Source: SAR116 cluster bacterium AG-337-N21
GTDB lineage: Bacteria; Pseudomonadota; Alphaproteobacteria; Puniceispirillales; Marisalimonadaceae
Reading direction: 5' to 3'
Length of the DNA stretch: 64,000 nt
NCBI GenBank assembly: GCA_003282145.1
Contig: QBZZ01000006.1
Location: 30,868 to 94,867 of the forward strand
The position numbers were made by a program, and so were the translations under genes. This document shows positions 30,159-39,714 of the stretch, piece after piece; within the stretch, counting starts at the first letter, position 1; each line of letters begins with the position of its first letter. Below the pieces are notes generated by a model, which saw nothing but the letters and a program-made list of their open reading frames with translations, was not told the DNA's origin and searched no databases.

Positions 30159-30647
30159 ATGAATACTATTAAGAAACTATTTTTTGCAATAGCCATGCTT
30201 ATATTACCGTTAGCTGCCAACGCTGACGGCCATGGTACGAAAAAAGATATTGTTGATACCGCAATAGCTAATGGCTCATTCACCACTCTAGTAACAGCTG
30301 TGAAAGCAGCGGGCTTGGTGGACACTCTCAAAGGAAAAGGACCGTTTACAGTATTTGCTCCTACGGATGCTGCTTTTTCCAAGCTTCCTAAAGGAACTAT
30401 AGACAGCCTACTTAAGCCTGAAAATAAGAGTAAACTTGTAGCGATTCTTACACATCATGTCATATCAGGAGCTGTACCTTCTGCAGATGTTATTAGTAAG
30501 AAACTATCCCCCAAAACAGTTAACGGTTCCTCCCTCTCAATTGATGGAACAATGGGAGTAATGGTCAGTGGAGCAAAAGTTATAGCTGCAGATGTAAAAG
30601 CATCCAACGGTATAATTCATGTTATTGATAAGGTTCTTCTGCCTTAA
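30159..30647 (+). CDS. Secreted fasciclin-domain protein
   Basis: Signal peptide; [55 protein letters not shown]. Confidence 0.93.
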   Translation: MNTIKKLFFAIAMLILPLAANADGHGTKKDIVDTAIANGSFTTLVTAVKAAGLVDTLKGKGPFTVFAPTDAAFSKLPKGTIDSLLKPENKSKLVAILTHHVISGAVPSADVISKKLSPKTVNGSSLSIDGTMGVMVSGAKVIAADVKASNGIIHVIDKVLLP

Positions 30648-30684
30648 TTATAAATATTTAAGGATAGTTTTTATCATATTAAAG

Positions 30685-30719
30685 AGAGGTGAATAACAAT
30701 ATTCACCTCTTTTTTTTTT
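30685..30719 (+). terminator. Rho-independent terminator downstream of fasciclin gene
   Basis: AGAGGTGAATA-acaa-TATTCACCTCT (11-bp perfect stem, 4-nt loop) followed by T tract. Confidence 0.9.
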
Positions 30720-30924
30720 GTATATATAAATACTTTCCATTTTGATAAAAGGCTCGGGGTTATGTATATGATAAATAAAATTGAGAAGGTGGTTAGGCCA
30801 GAAGCGAAATGTTCGTAACTCCCATATCTACACTGTGGCGGTAAATGCAACCCAAAAGTTACCGAATGTGTGCAAAGAGCTCCGTATTGAGCCAGATGAG
30901 ACTTAAGCTTTAGTATTTAATTCA

Positions 30925-31305
30925 TTAATTAAATCCACAATGTTGCCTTTTAAACTTGGCACCAAAAGGAGTTAGTGCGTCAATTAAATCTTGTTTAGAA
31001 TTGCCAAAAACTAGCCATTCTTTAAAGTCAACATGTTGCGTTACTTCTTCGGCTATAGGGCTTGACATATGGTTGTTCAAACGTTGCATTGCACCATCAC
31101 TATCAATAAATGACTCTACTAATGTTGCTTCTGAATTATCATCAGACAAATGCCACTCATAACTTATAGTTTTTTCTTCTTTTAAATTAAACACATATTT
31201 TGCAGCACGTTCTTTTGACCATGTTAGAAATTCATTAGCATCAGATTTGATACTACATTGAATGACAAATATTATTCTTTGTGTTTTTGAATTTAATTCT
31301 TTCAT
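30925..31305 (-). CDS. Hypothetical protein, possibly dimeric alpha/beta-barrel (monooxygenase-like)
   Basis: 126-aa ORF; LVESFIDSDGAMQRLNNHMSSPIAEEV resembles ABM-type folds; weak. Confidence 0.45.
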   Translation of the reverse strand: MKELNSKTQRIIFVIQCSIKSDANEFLTWSKERAAKYVFNLKEEKTISYEWHLSDDNSEATLVESFIDSDGAMQRLNNHMSSPIAEEVTQHVDFKEWLVFGNSKQDLIDALTPFGAKFKRQHCGFN

Positions 31306-31440
31306 AATATTATCCTAATTTAATTCAATTTAATCAGATAGGTAAATAATAAATAATAACATATTTGAAGATAAATTATTTATTTATATTTATATTTATA
31401 TTTTATAATCAATAGATATGCTTAAAGTCAGATATATTAT

Positions 31441-32127
31441 GTGGAGAAAATTTGTATGCAAATTGGTTTGATTGGTGGCATTGGGCCTGCTGCAACGGAT
31501 TTTTACTATCGGAGTTTGATAGAAAAATTTGCATCCGAAGAAAAGAATTTGGATATGACAATTGTACACGCGGATGCCCCAACTCTAATTAAAAATTTGA
31601 TGGACGATAACAAAGATGGACAAGTAGCAATCTATAATGATTTAACGCTAAGACTAAAAAAAGCAGGAGCTAACTTTGTCGCTATTACTTCTATCGCTGG
31701 TCATTTCTGTATTGAAAAGTTCAAAGAAAAATCTGTGCTGCCAGTGGTAGACCTTTTGTCCTGTGTGCAAAAAGAAATTAAACGCAGGGGCTATAAAAGA
31801 ATTGGCATCATTGGTACCAAACCAGTTATGGTGTCAAAATTTTATTCAATGATAACATCAGCCGAAGTATTTATGCCAGAGGATAACCTTTTAGATAAAG
31901 TGCACGAAGCATATGCAGAAATGGCAACTTTGGGTCGTGCAAATAATGAACAAAAAGAAATATTTGAAAAAGCATGTAATCAATTTCTTAGTAAGAATAA
32001 GGTCGATGCAATAATGCTTGGAGGGACTGACCTAGCCTTGATTTATCGATCAGACAATGTTGATTTTAAATTAATTGATTGTGCAAAAATCCATGTAGAA
32101 GAATTATTCCGCTTGAATGTCAATTAA
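31441..32127 (+). CDS. Aspartate/glutamate racemase family protein
   Basis: IGLIGGIGPAATDFYYRSLIEKF, VDAIMLGGTDLAL. Confidence 0.88.
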   Translation: MEKICMQIGLIGGIGPAATDFYYRSLIEKFASEEKNLDMTIVHADAPTLIKNLMDDNKDGQVAIYNDLTLRLKKAGANFVAITSIAGHFCIEKFKEKSVLPVVDLLSCVQKEIKRRGYKRIGIIGTKPVMVSKFYSMITSAEVFMPEDNLLDKVHEAYAEMATLGRANNEQKEIFEKACNQFLSKNKVDAIMLGGTDLALIYRSDNVDFKLIDCAKIHVEELFRLNVN

Positions 32128-32168
32128 ATATTTATATCATTAACTTTTATCATACTTTTATTTTTAAA

Positions 32169-33317
32169 ATGAAAATAGACCCTTTTAAAATATCCTATCC
32201 CAAACAAAGAATTGTGGAAATTAAAGAAAAAGTTGAAATGTTTCCATGGCATGAAATGCCTAAAGAAGCTGGCTGGTCTTTTGGAACAAATATAGATTAC
32301 ATGAAGAATTTAGCTGATTATTGGACCAAGAAATATGATTGGGAATCTCAGGAGTACAAATTAAATCAACAGCCTAATTATATTACAAAAGTAGATGATA
32401 TTGATATTCATTTCATTTTTAAAAAATCTTCTTCCCCAAAGGCTATCCCGTTAATTTTAATTCACGGATGGCCCGGCTCAATAGTTGAATTTCTGGAAAT
32501 CATTGAACCACTTTGTGAACCAGAAAAATATGGGAATAAAGACGAAATTTGTTTTGATATTATTGCTCCCTCTATTCCTGGTTTTGCTTTTTCTGGGAAA
32601 CCGGCTAATCCGATTGGACCAAGAAGAATTGCTGAGATTTTTAATAAACTTATGACGGAAAATCTTGGTTATGAAAGATATGTTGCTCAAGGAGGTGATT
32701 GGGGTAGTGCAATTTCTACATGGCTTGGTTTTGATCACTCAAAAAATTGTAAAGGTATTCATATTAACATGCTTCCAGCAAGACATATAGATGGGCCAAA
32801 AACAGAGGAAGAAAAAAGTTGGGAAAAGCAATTTAATTTAGATTATGTCTCTCAAAGTGGATATTTTGCTATACAAAGTACAAAACCTCAAACACTTAGT
32901 TACGCTATGATGGAAAGCCCATTAGGTGTAGCTGCTTGGATAGTAGAAAAATTTTACCATTGGTCTGATTTAAAAGATGGAAGTCTAGATTTGACATACC
33001 AAAAAGACGATTTATTAACCAATATTATGATCTATATTCTAACTAAATCATTTAATACGTCATCTTGGATTTATTACGGCAGAGTTAAAGAAGGAGGACG
33101 AATTCTCTCTAATGATGGCAGAAGGGTGGAGGTTCCAACTGGATGTGCTGTTTATCCAAAAGAGTTTTTATCGTGGCCTCCTAAGTCCTATGTGGAAAGG
33201 CTTTTTAACTTAGTGCATTGGACTGAAATGAACAAAGGTGGTCATTTTGCAGCTCTTGAGCAGCCCTCTTCTCTAATAAAAGACATTCGAGACTTTTACA
33301 AAAAAGTTTGGTTGTAA
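32169..33317 (+). CDS. Epoxide hydrolase family protein (EHN domain + alpha/beta hydrolase); ORF-track start 32079 likely too long
   Basis: MKIDPFKISYPKQRIVEIKEKV N-terminal domain, LIHGWPGSIVEFLEII, AQGGDWGSAISTWLG, GGHFAALEQP. Confidence 0.9.
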   Translation: MKIDPFKISYPKQRIVEIKEKVEMFPWHEMPKEAGWSFGTNIDYMKNLADYWTKKYDWESQEYKLNQQPNYITKVDDIDIHFIFKKSSSPKAIPLILIHGWPGSIVEFLEIIEPLCEPEKYGNKDEICFDIIAPSIPGFAFSGKPANPIGPRRIAEIFNKLMTENLGYERYVAQGGDWGSAISTWLGFDHSKNCKGIHINMLPARHIDGPKTEEEKSWEKQFNLDYVSQSGYFAIQSTKPQTLSYAMMESPLGVAAWIVEKFYHWSDLKDGSLDLTYQKDDLLTNIMIYILTKSFNTSSWIYYGRVKEGGRILSNDGRRVEVPTGCAVYPKEFLSWPPKSYVERLFNLVHWTEMNKGGHFAALEQPSSLIKDIRDFYKKVWL

Positions 33318-33450
33318 GGACAGAATTAACTTAAGGCTTTATAATTGATATCTGGCCATTAGTTAGTTGCCTGGAGGAGCATCTAATTTTTAGGATAAGG
33401 GTAGCTTTTAACATCAAGAATTTTTCAAATCTAAACTAAATTAAAGTAAG

Positions 33451-33494
33451 TTGTAGACTAATTTGTAGACTAAATAATTATTATTCTATAAAAT
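33451..33494 (+). repeat. 44-bp dispersed repeat, copy 1
   Basis: TTGTAGACTAATTTGTAGACTAAATAATTATTATTCTATAAAAT. Confidence 0.75.
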
Positions 33495-33753
33495 CTAATT
33501 AAATCAGATGATTAAAATGAAATAATGAGGAGGTTCCCTCCACCATAATTTATAGAAACGTTTAATATAAACAAATATAAAAATAATCATATGAAACTTT
33601 AAAAAGCTAGCCTAGTTTTTTTTGAGGTTGCCGAACTTATAAAGTGTATTTCTAATTTATATTATTCCTTTTTCATGCAATTAATATATGTATTAATAAT
33701 ATCTTTAAATGTGTAACTAATTATTTTGAAAATATTTAAATTTATATATCTTA

Positions 33754-34800
33754 ATGTCTATAAGTCCTAATATTGCAAAGGAATATTTAAGATTGTCTAA
33801 GTTGAACCTGATTATAATAATTTTTTTCTATAAATTTTGTTTCCTAATATCCCTTAAGATATTCGCTCAAGAAACTATTTTGAAAAAAGAGAAATTTAAT
33901 GATTTATATAATTCAATTGTAAGTATTCATTCAATAATTCCAAATGAAGCAAGAACTTCAAAGAGTCTTGGAACTGTTAGGCAAGGTAGTGGAGTAGTAA
34001 TTGATAATACAATTATACTTACAATCGGCTATATTGTTCTAGAGGCGAACGAAATCACCATTGGCTTACTAAATGGAAAAAAAATACCCGGAAGATTAAT
34101 TGCGTACGATTTTGAAACTGGCTTTGGTTTAGTCTCCCCTATAGTTCCGACAAAATTAAATTCTCTAAAAATGGGTGACTCAAGTAACATTAAAATGGAC
34201 GATTCTATTTTTATACTTCCTTCACCAAATATAGGTGTTGGCTCGTTAGCTAAAATGGTTTCCAGAAGGCCATTCGCTGGTTGGTGGGAATATTACTTAG
34301 AGAAACCTATTTACACATTACCAAATAATCCAGCTTGGGCAGGAGCGCCTTTAATTAATTACAAAGGTGAAATAGTAGGAATAGGTTCGCTGTTTATTAG
34401 AGATGCTGTAAGCCCTGAAATAATATCTCCGGGAAACATGTTTGTTCCTATTAATCTATTAAAACCAATCATAAAAGATTTAGTAAGATATGGTCGTAGA
34501 ACTTCAAATATTAATCCTTATATTGGATTATCTTCGGATGATAATAGTGGTAGAATAGTTGTCAATAAAGTTAGTAAAGATGGACCTTCTTATAAAGCTG
34601 GAATTAAGCCAAATGATGTAATAACAGGAGTTAATGGGCGATTAGTTAATAATTTAGAAACTTTTTATAAAGCTGTCTGGAGTTCAGGAAATTACGGAGT
34701 AATGATTAAAGTTGACATAATTCGGAATGGAAAAAAAATGAATTTTAACATTAATACAACAAATAGAATGGATTATTATCTTAAAAGCAACTCATACTAA
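33754..34800 (+). CDS. HtrA/DegP-like trypsin-fold PDZ protein with substituted catalytic triad
   Basis: GSGVVIDNTIILTIGYIV, PLINYKGEIVGIGSLF, PDZ region GPSYKAGIKPNDVITGVNGRLVNN. Confidence 0.75.
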   Translation: MSISPNIAKEYLRLSKLNLIIIIFFYKFCFLISLKIFAQETILKKEKFNDLYNSIVSIHSIIPNEARTSKSLGTVRQGSGVVIDNTIILTIGYIVLEANEITIGLLNGKKIPGRLIAYDFETGFGLVSPIVPTKLNSLKMGDSSNIKMDDSIFILPSPNIGVGSLAKMVSRRPFAGWWEYYLEKPIYTLPNNPAWAGAPLINYKGEIVGIGSLFIRDAVSPEIISPGNMFVPINLLKPIIKDLVRYGRRTSNINPYIGLSSDDNSGRIVVNKVSKDGPSYKAGIKPNDVITGVNGRLVNNLETFYKAVWSSGNYGVMIKVDIIRNGKKMNFNINTTNRMDYYLKSNSY

Positions 34801-34825
34801 ATTGTCATATTTAAATATTATATAA

Positions 34826-35380
34826 ATGAAAGTTTTTCAAAAATTAGATGATTTTTTGGACTTTGCCTGGGGACAGATTTCTAGGGGAAAGGCTGACAAA
34901 AAATCTCCCGCGAGGCACCCTACTTTTGTGACGTCAAGTGCTGATGGTTTTCCAAATGCTCGTACTTTAGTGATGAGACGGAGCGATAGGAAAAATAACC
35001 AAATAGAGTTCCACACTGACACCGCTTCTTCAAAAATGTTGGTCCTCGAGGAGAACCCACGAGCTGGAATTCACATTTGGCTGCCAAAAGTTCAATTACA
35101 AATTCAGATAGAAGTTGTTGTTGAAGTGAATGTTGGCGACATTATCATTCCAAACTGGAAAAATGTTCCAACTAGCTCTAGGACCGCTTATGGAACTATT
35201 CCTAGCCCTGGTACCGTCATTGGAAGCTCCCATGCCTATGATTATGCCCCAGATCATAAACGTTTTGCCGTTTTGGTATGTCATATACAATCAATTCAGC
35301 TTCTGCTTTTAGGCGCTAAACATACTCGTGCTTATTACAAAAATACTACTAATTGGCAAGGAGAATGGTTATCTCCTTAA
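34826..35380 (+). CDS. Pyridoxamine 5'-phosphate oxidase family flavoprotein
   Basis: PARHPTFVTSSADGFPNARTLVMRRSDRKNNQIEFHTDTASSK, HTRAYY...WQGEWLSP. Confidence 0.85.
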   Translation: MKVFQKLDDFLDFAWGQISRGKADKKSPARHPTFVTSSADGFPNARTLVMRRSDRKNNQIEFHTDTASSKMLVLEENPRAGIHIWLPKVQLQIQIEVVVEVNVGDIIIPNWKNVPTSSRTAYGTIPSPGTVIGSSHAYDYAPDHKRFAVLVCHIQSIQLLLLGAKHTRAYYKNTTNWQGEWLSP

Positions 35381-35381
35381 A

Positions 35382-35425
35382 TTGAAGACTAATTTTTAGA
35401 CTGAAAGATTGTTTTTCAATAAAAT
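35382..35425 (+). repeat. 44-bp dispersed repeat, copy 2 (begins 1 bp after a stop codon)
   Basis: TTGAAGACTAATTTTTAGACTGAAAGATTGTTTTTCAATAAAAT, gap-free with copy 1. Confidence 0.65.
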
Positions 35426-35499
35426 ATGATGATTATTATAGAATAACAAAAAAATACTCTCTATTTTAAATTCAGAAAATATTGTAATTTCTGCAAAAC

Positions 35500-35733
35500 A
35501 TGCAAGTCAAAAGGTTAAAAATGAAAGAAGATTATAAAGTAGACCCAAGAAAAATACACATTGATCAACGCAAAAAAGATACAAGACGTGATGCATGGGA
35601 TAGAGATCATATGCCAGTAGATTGGAAGAAGTCTGCGCCAAAAAGTAATAAACAAATATCAAATGCGGCACCAGTTTTTGTATTTGCTTTTTTCTATATT
35701 TGTTTATTAATAATGATTGATTCGGCAACCTAA
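35500..35733 (+). CDS. Small hypothetical protein with C-terminal TM segment (start likely 35521)
   Basis: MKEDYKVDPRKIHIDQRKKDTRRDAWDRDHMPVDWKK... charged N-terminus then PVFVFAFFYICLLIMI. Confidence 0.5.
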   Translation: MQVKRLKMKEDYKVDPRKIHIDQRKKDTRRDAWDRDHMPVDWKKSAPKSNKQISNAAPVFVFAFFYICLLIMIDSAT

Positions 35734-36090
35734 ATAATTCACAAATTTTACATTATATTCATTCTTTATTATTTGCCTATACTACAAAAATCCGAAACTA
35801 CACCAGACAACATCATCCCTTATATCAAAAGTTTAAGCCCTTCATTAGATCAAAAATTTTTTATAGAATTTTTCATATAATTTGTTAAGTCATTTACACA
35901 GCAAATGATTTGAGATAGGACTTTAGTAATTCATAGATTTTTATTTTCTCCTAACCTAATTTATAAATAAGTTTTCTAAATTTGCTTCTAGAATTAATCC
36001 ATTGTTGCAGTCGAAATTTTATACTTTGTTACATGATTGAGTGAAATTTAGCAAATAAGATAAATAATATTAAAAAGCGAAAAGTTTTAG

Positions 36091-36501
36091 TTATATTCTA
36101 TTTCCTCTTAATGCAAAATATAGTCCACCAAACCATAAAATTACATGAAAATTATCATATAGGATAACGTCCAAAAATGACTCAGGCTTTCCTATCCATA
36201 TTACACCAGTCATTATAGAGCCAATAGTGAAACCACTGAATCTGGTTATCATATCACCAATAATTGACAACTTATTAACTAATAATTGAAATATTCCTCC
36301 AACTAACAAACCAAAACCAGAACCAAGCTCTCCATAAACTACAAACCACCAAACTAAAAAAGGTAAGTCAAAAGATTGTGCATCTTCAATGTTTACTGGA
36401 TATTTGGAAATACCTTGTTGAATAAAAACAATTATAAGAGGTATTCTTAACAACCAATGAGACATACAGAATTCTGGTATTTTATTTACAATATTTTGCA
36501 T
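36091..36501 (-). CDS. Hypothetical multi-TM protein (DoxX-like, uncertain)
   Basis: 136 aa, about 4 hydrophobic segments. Confidence 0.5.
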   Translation of the reverse strand: MQNIVNKIPEFCMSHWLLRIPLIIVFIQQGISKYPVNIEDAQSFDLPFLVWWFVVYGELGSGFGLLVGGIFQLLVNKLSIIGDMITRFSGFTIGSIMTGVIWIGKPESFLDVILYDNFHVILWFGGLYFALRGNRI

Positions 36502-36512
36502 TTATTAATCCA

Positions 36513-37409
36513 TTAGACTTTAAAATAATTTTTCCAATCATGTATTGGTTTAAAGCCAAGTCTTTCTCTAATTTTTTTGCTAGATAGAATTGACTCATAT
36601 TCTCCCATTTCTCTTTTCATTTTTACATTGGGAAAGAATTGATTAATAATTTCTTTAGTTGCTAAATTTACGGAGTTGTTATCATGAGTAACATTAAAAA
36701 CTTCGTAACCAAAGCCATCTTTTTTAATACAAAGTTCAATTGCTTGGGCTAAATCTCTTGCATCAATATAATTAAAAAGATTTCTTAATCTTACTTTTGG
36801 ACTATTACAAAATTCTTTAAACCTATGATATTCATTGGGTTCAATAATATTTCCAATTCTCAATGCATAAATATCAATACCAGTTCTTTTTTGAAATGCT
36901 TTGCCAATTTGTTCATTCAAAACTTTTGAAAGCCCATAGCTATCCGTAGGGCTTGTTTCATAATCTTCTTCAATTGGAAGCCATTTAGGAATTGGATTAC
37001 CCTGGGCAAAACAAAAACCATATGTAGTTTCCGAGGATGCAAAGATAATTTTTTTAATTCCTAGTTTCGTAGCTGCCTCTATAACATTATAAGTACCTAA
37101 TGTATTGATGCGAAAAGTTTCATTATCTGGCTTAACTAAAATTCTTGGTATAGCTGCTAAATGAACAACTGCTCTGAAAATTTTTAAACCTTCACCTGAT
37201 TTAAGTTCTGGTATATTTGCATAGCCAGATAAAGCATTAAAGATTTGACCAGAATCAGTTATATCTAAATTTATATTATCTACTCCATCCATCACAAGTG
37301 GAACAAGATCAGCATTTACGACGGAATATCCTTTTTCTAACAAATATGGGATTAAATGCTTACCAGCTTTTCCACTTCCACCAGTTACAAATATTTTAGG
37401 TTTAGTCAT
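36513..37409 (-). CDS. NAD-dependent epimerase/dehydratase
   Basis: FVTGGSGKAGKHLIPYLLEKG, VHLAAIPR, SSETTYG, YGLSKVLNEQ. Confidence 0.9.
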   Translation of the reverse strand: MTKPKIFVTGGSGKAGKHLIPYLLEKGYSVVNADLVPLVMDGVDNINLDITDSGQIFNALSGYANIPELKSGEGLKIFRAVVHLAAIPRILVKPDNETFRINTLGTYNVIEAATKLGIKKIIFASSETTYGFCFAQGNPIPKWLPIEEDYETSPTDSYGLSKVLNEQIGKAFQKRTGIDIYALRIGNIIEPNEYHRFKEFCNSPKVRLRNLFNYIDARDLAQAIELCIKKDGFGYEVFNVTHDNNSVNLATKEIINQFFPNVKMKREMGEYESILSSKKIRERLGFKPIHDWKNYFKV

Positions 37410-37445
37410 GAATTCCTCAAAAGATATAATTTTCTAAAATAATTA

Positions 37446-37488
37446 TTTTAGACTAAATTATGGATTGAATAAATATTATTCTAAAAAT
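37446..37488 (+). repeat. 44-bp dispersed repeat, copy 3 (diverged)
   Basis: TTTTAGACTAAATTATGGATTGAATAAATATTATTCTAAAAAT; similarity with copy 1 seems to extend through AATTAAATC..ATGA. Confidence 0.5.
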
Positions 37489-37540
37489 TAATTAAATCGA
37501 ATGAGAAAATATTGTTACTCTTGAAAAGAAAGGTTATCTA

Positions 37541-37945
37541 ATGCCCACTTTATCACCACCTCAAGATCCAGAATCTAACCCTCGTGTGAAAGCTATTTTC
37601 GATGATATTCGTGCCACGCGTGGCAACGATTTCATAAATAATTTATGGTACTATCTTGCCTTCAATGCAGATTTGCTTGAGAATACTTGGAATGATGTAA
37701 AATCAGTGATGGCTAGACCTAGTCATCTAGATCCTATGACCAAAGAACTTATCTATGCAGCTGTTTCTATAGCTAATAGTTGTGAGTACTGTATTCACTC
37801 TCATACTGCTGCAGCTAGAGCCAAAGGCATGAATGATGAAGTATATGCCGAGTTTCTATCTATTGTGTCTCTTGCTGGCAGGACTAATCATCTTCTAAAT
37901 GGAATCAAAGTTCCCATAGACCCTGAATTTAATAATCAAGATTAG
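37541..37945 (+). CDS. Carboxymuconolactone decarboxylase family protein (AhpD-like)
   Basis: KELIYAAVSIANSCEYCIHSHTAAARAKGM (CxxC...H motif). Confidence 0.88.
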   Translation: MPTLSPPQDPESNPRVKAIFDDIRATRGNDFINNLWYYLAFNADLLENTWNDVKSVMARPSHLDPMTKELIYAAVSIANSCEYCIHSHTAAARAKGMNDEVYAEFLSIVSLAGRTNHLLNGIKVPIDPEFNNQD

Positions 37946-37988
37946 TTGATTTTTTTAATTAAACTTTAGATATGTATAATGAAAGGAT

Positions 37989-38405
37989 TTGAAAATGATT
38001 ACCCGGTACACCAGCCCGAAAGTGAGCGAACCTGCACCCAAGCTTTGGTCTAATTGTATTGTATGTGACGGCATAGCATACATTGCTGGATTAACGTCAC
38101 GAAATGCGGATGGCATGACAATTGATGGTAAGGATGAATACGAACAAACCAAAATCATTTTTGAAAAACATAAGGCTTTGATTGAAGTAGCTGGTGGCAC
38201 AATGGCTGACTTCACCAAACTGACCATTTTTGTGACACGCATTCAAAATAACGATATGGTCTGGAAGGCTAGGGCTGAGTTCTTTGAAGGCAATTTTCCA
38301 GCCTGTTCCCTAGTCGAAGTTTCAAACTTAGCTAGTCCTGAAATATATGTGGAAATTGAAGGCATTGCCCATATAGGAAAAGGTGTCCAAAAAGATAACT
38401 CATAA
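37989..38405 (+). CDS. RidA/YjgF-family protein
   Basis: WSNCIVCDGIAYIAGLT, ALIEVAGGTMADFTKLTIFVT, FPACSLVEVSNLASPEIYVEIEGIAHI. Confidence 0.88.
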   Translation: MKMITRYTSPKVSEPAPKLWSNCIVCDGIAYIAGLTSRNADGMTIDGKDEYEQTKIIFEKHKALIEVAGGTMADFTKLTIFVTRIQNNDMVWKARAEFFEGNFPACSLVEVSNLASPEIYVEIEGIAHIGKGVQKDNS

Positions 38406-38495
38406 ATTTAGAAGCTAAAACATACACTGAAAAACTATTAATATATATGTATGGATAAAGCCAATGATTAATATAGAGTACTGAGGAATTTATTT

Positions 38496-39206
38496 TTGTT
38501 TAATTTATGTACTTTACAAGCTGGACCAATTAACAAAGATCTTATTTTAGATCACCCTTCATACGATCAAATGTTTTCATTACTTTTGAAAGATAAAATT
38601 AAACATTGGAATGTAAATGTTTTTAATATTTACGAAGATATTTTTCCACAAGATTTAGCTTATTATAATGGATTTATTATAACTGGAAGCGCTTACGGAG
38701 TTTACGAAAATCATAAATGGATTAAAAAACTTTTCGATATTATTAATAAAATTGTTAAGTTTAAAATTCCTTTGCTTGGAATATGCTTTGGACATCAAGC
38801 TATTGCTCAAGCTTTAGGTGGACATGTAACAAAATCTTCAAAAGGTTGGGGCATTGGAATAAAAGAAATAACAACTAAGAAATATAGTAGTTTGTTAGGT
38901 GATTTTAATAAATTAAACTTAATTTTCTTCCATCAAGATCAAGTTGTTAAACTTCCGAAAGAAGCAGAATTGTTAGCTAGTAACTCATTCTGTGATATGA
39001 CTTCTTTTTCAATTGGCGATTCAGTCCTAACTCTTCAAGCTCATCCTGAATTTAATAATGATTTTAGCCTGAAACTATTAAAAGCAAGAAAATCTAATAT
39101 TGAACTTTTAACTTACTTAGAGGCAGTAAACGAACTTAAAACATTAGATCATGATGGTGAACTTATTACACCTAACATTATCAAATTCCTTGAGCAAAAA
39201 TGTTAA
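38496..39206 (+). CDS. Class I glutamine amidotransferase domain protein
   Basis: GFIITGSAYGVYE, IPLLGICFGHQAIAQALGG nucleophile elbow, LQAHPEF. Confidence 0.88.
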   Translation: MFNLCTLQAGPINKDLILDHPSYDQMFSLLLKDKIKHWNVNVFNIYEDIFPQDLAYYNGFIITGSAYGVYENHKWIKKLFDIINKIVKFKIPLLGICFGHQAIAQALGGHVTKSSKGWGIGIKEITTKKYSSLLGDFNKLNLIFFHQDQVVKLPKEAELLASNSFCDMTSFSIGDSVLTLQAHPEFNNDFSLKLLKARKSNIELLTYLEAVNELKTLDHDGELITPNIIKFLEQKC

Positions 39207-39257
39207 TATTAATTTTTAATTCAGTGATATAATTAGAAATATATTGAAGGATTGATT

Positions 39258-39633
39258 TTGAGTAATTGTATTTTTTGTAACTTACCACCACAGAAAATAG
39301 TTCATGAATATAAACATTTTTATGTAATAAGAGATGCTTTTCCAGTTACTCCACTACAACTCACTAATAATAACAAAAAGACATGTTGTAAGTTATTTTC
39401 AATGCTCAAAAGCAGAACTTGAAGAAATACCAATAATATTAGATACACAAAAAACAGAACTAAAATACTTAGATAATGAAATAACAGGTTACAATATTGG
39501 AATGAATATAGGAGAAGATGCAGGTCAATCTATTTTTCACTATCATATTCGTATAATTCCTAGAAGAGAGGATGACACTCCTAACCCTAGAGGTGGAATA
39601 AAGGGAGTCATAACTGAGAAACAAAATTACTAA
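39258..39633 (+). pseudogene. HIT-family gene interrupted by an apparent single-nt frameshift
   Basis: Frame 1 from TTG 39258: SNCIFCNLPPQKIVHEYKHFYVIRDAFPVTPL; continues in another frame as SLIITKRHVVSYF...HYHIRIIPR; shift near 39352-39362. Confidence 0.75.
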
Positions 39634-39714
39634 TTTTTTAAAAAATCTATTTAAAAAACAAAAAAAAACTAACAAGATCCTTTACTGTAGAATAATTTTT
39701 AAAGGACTAGATAT

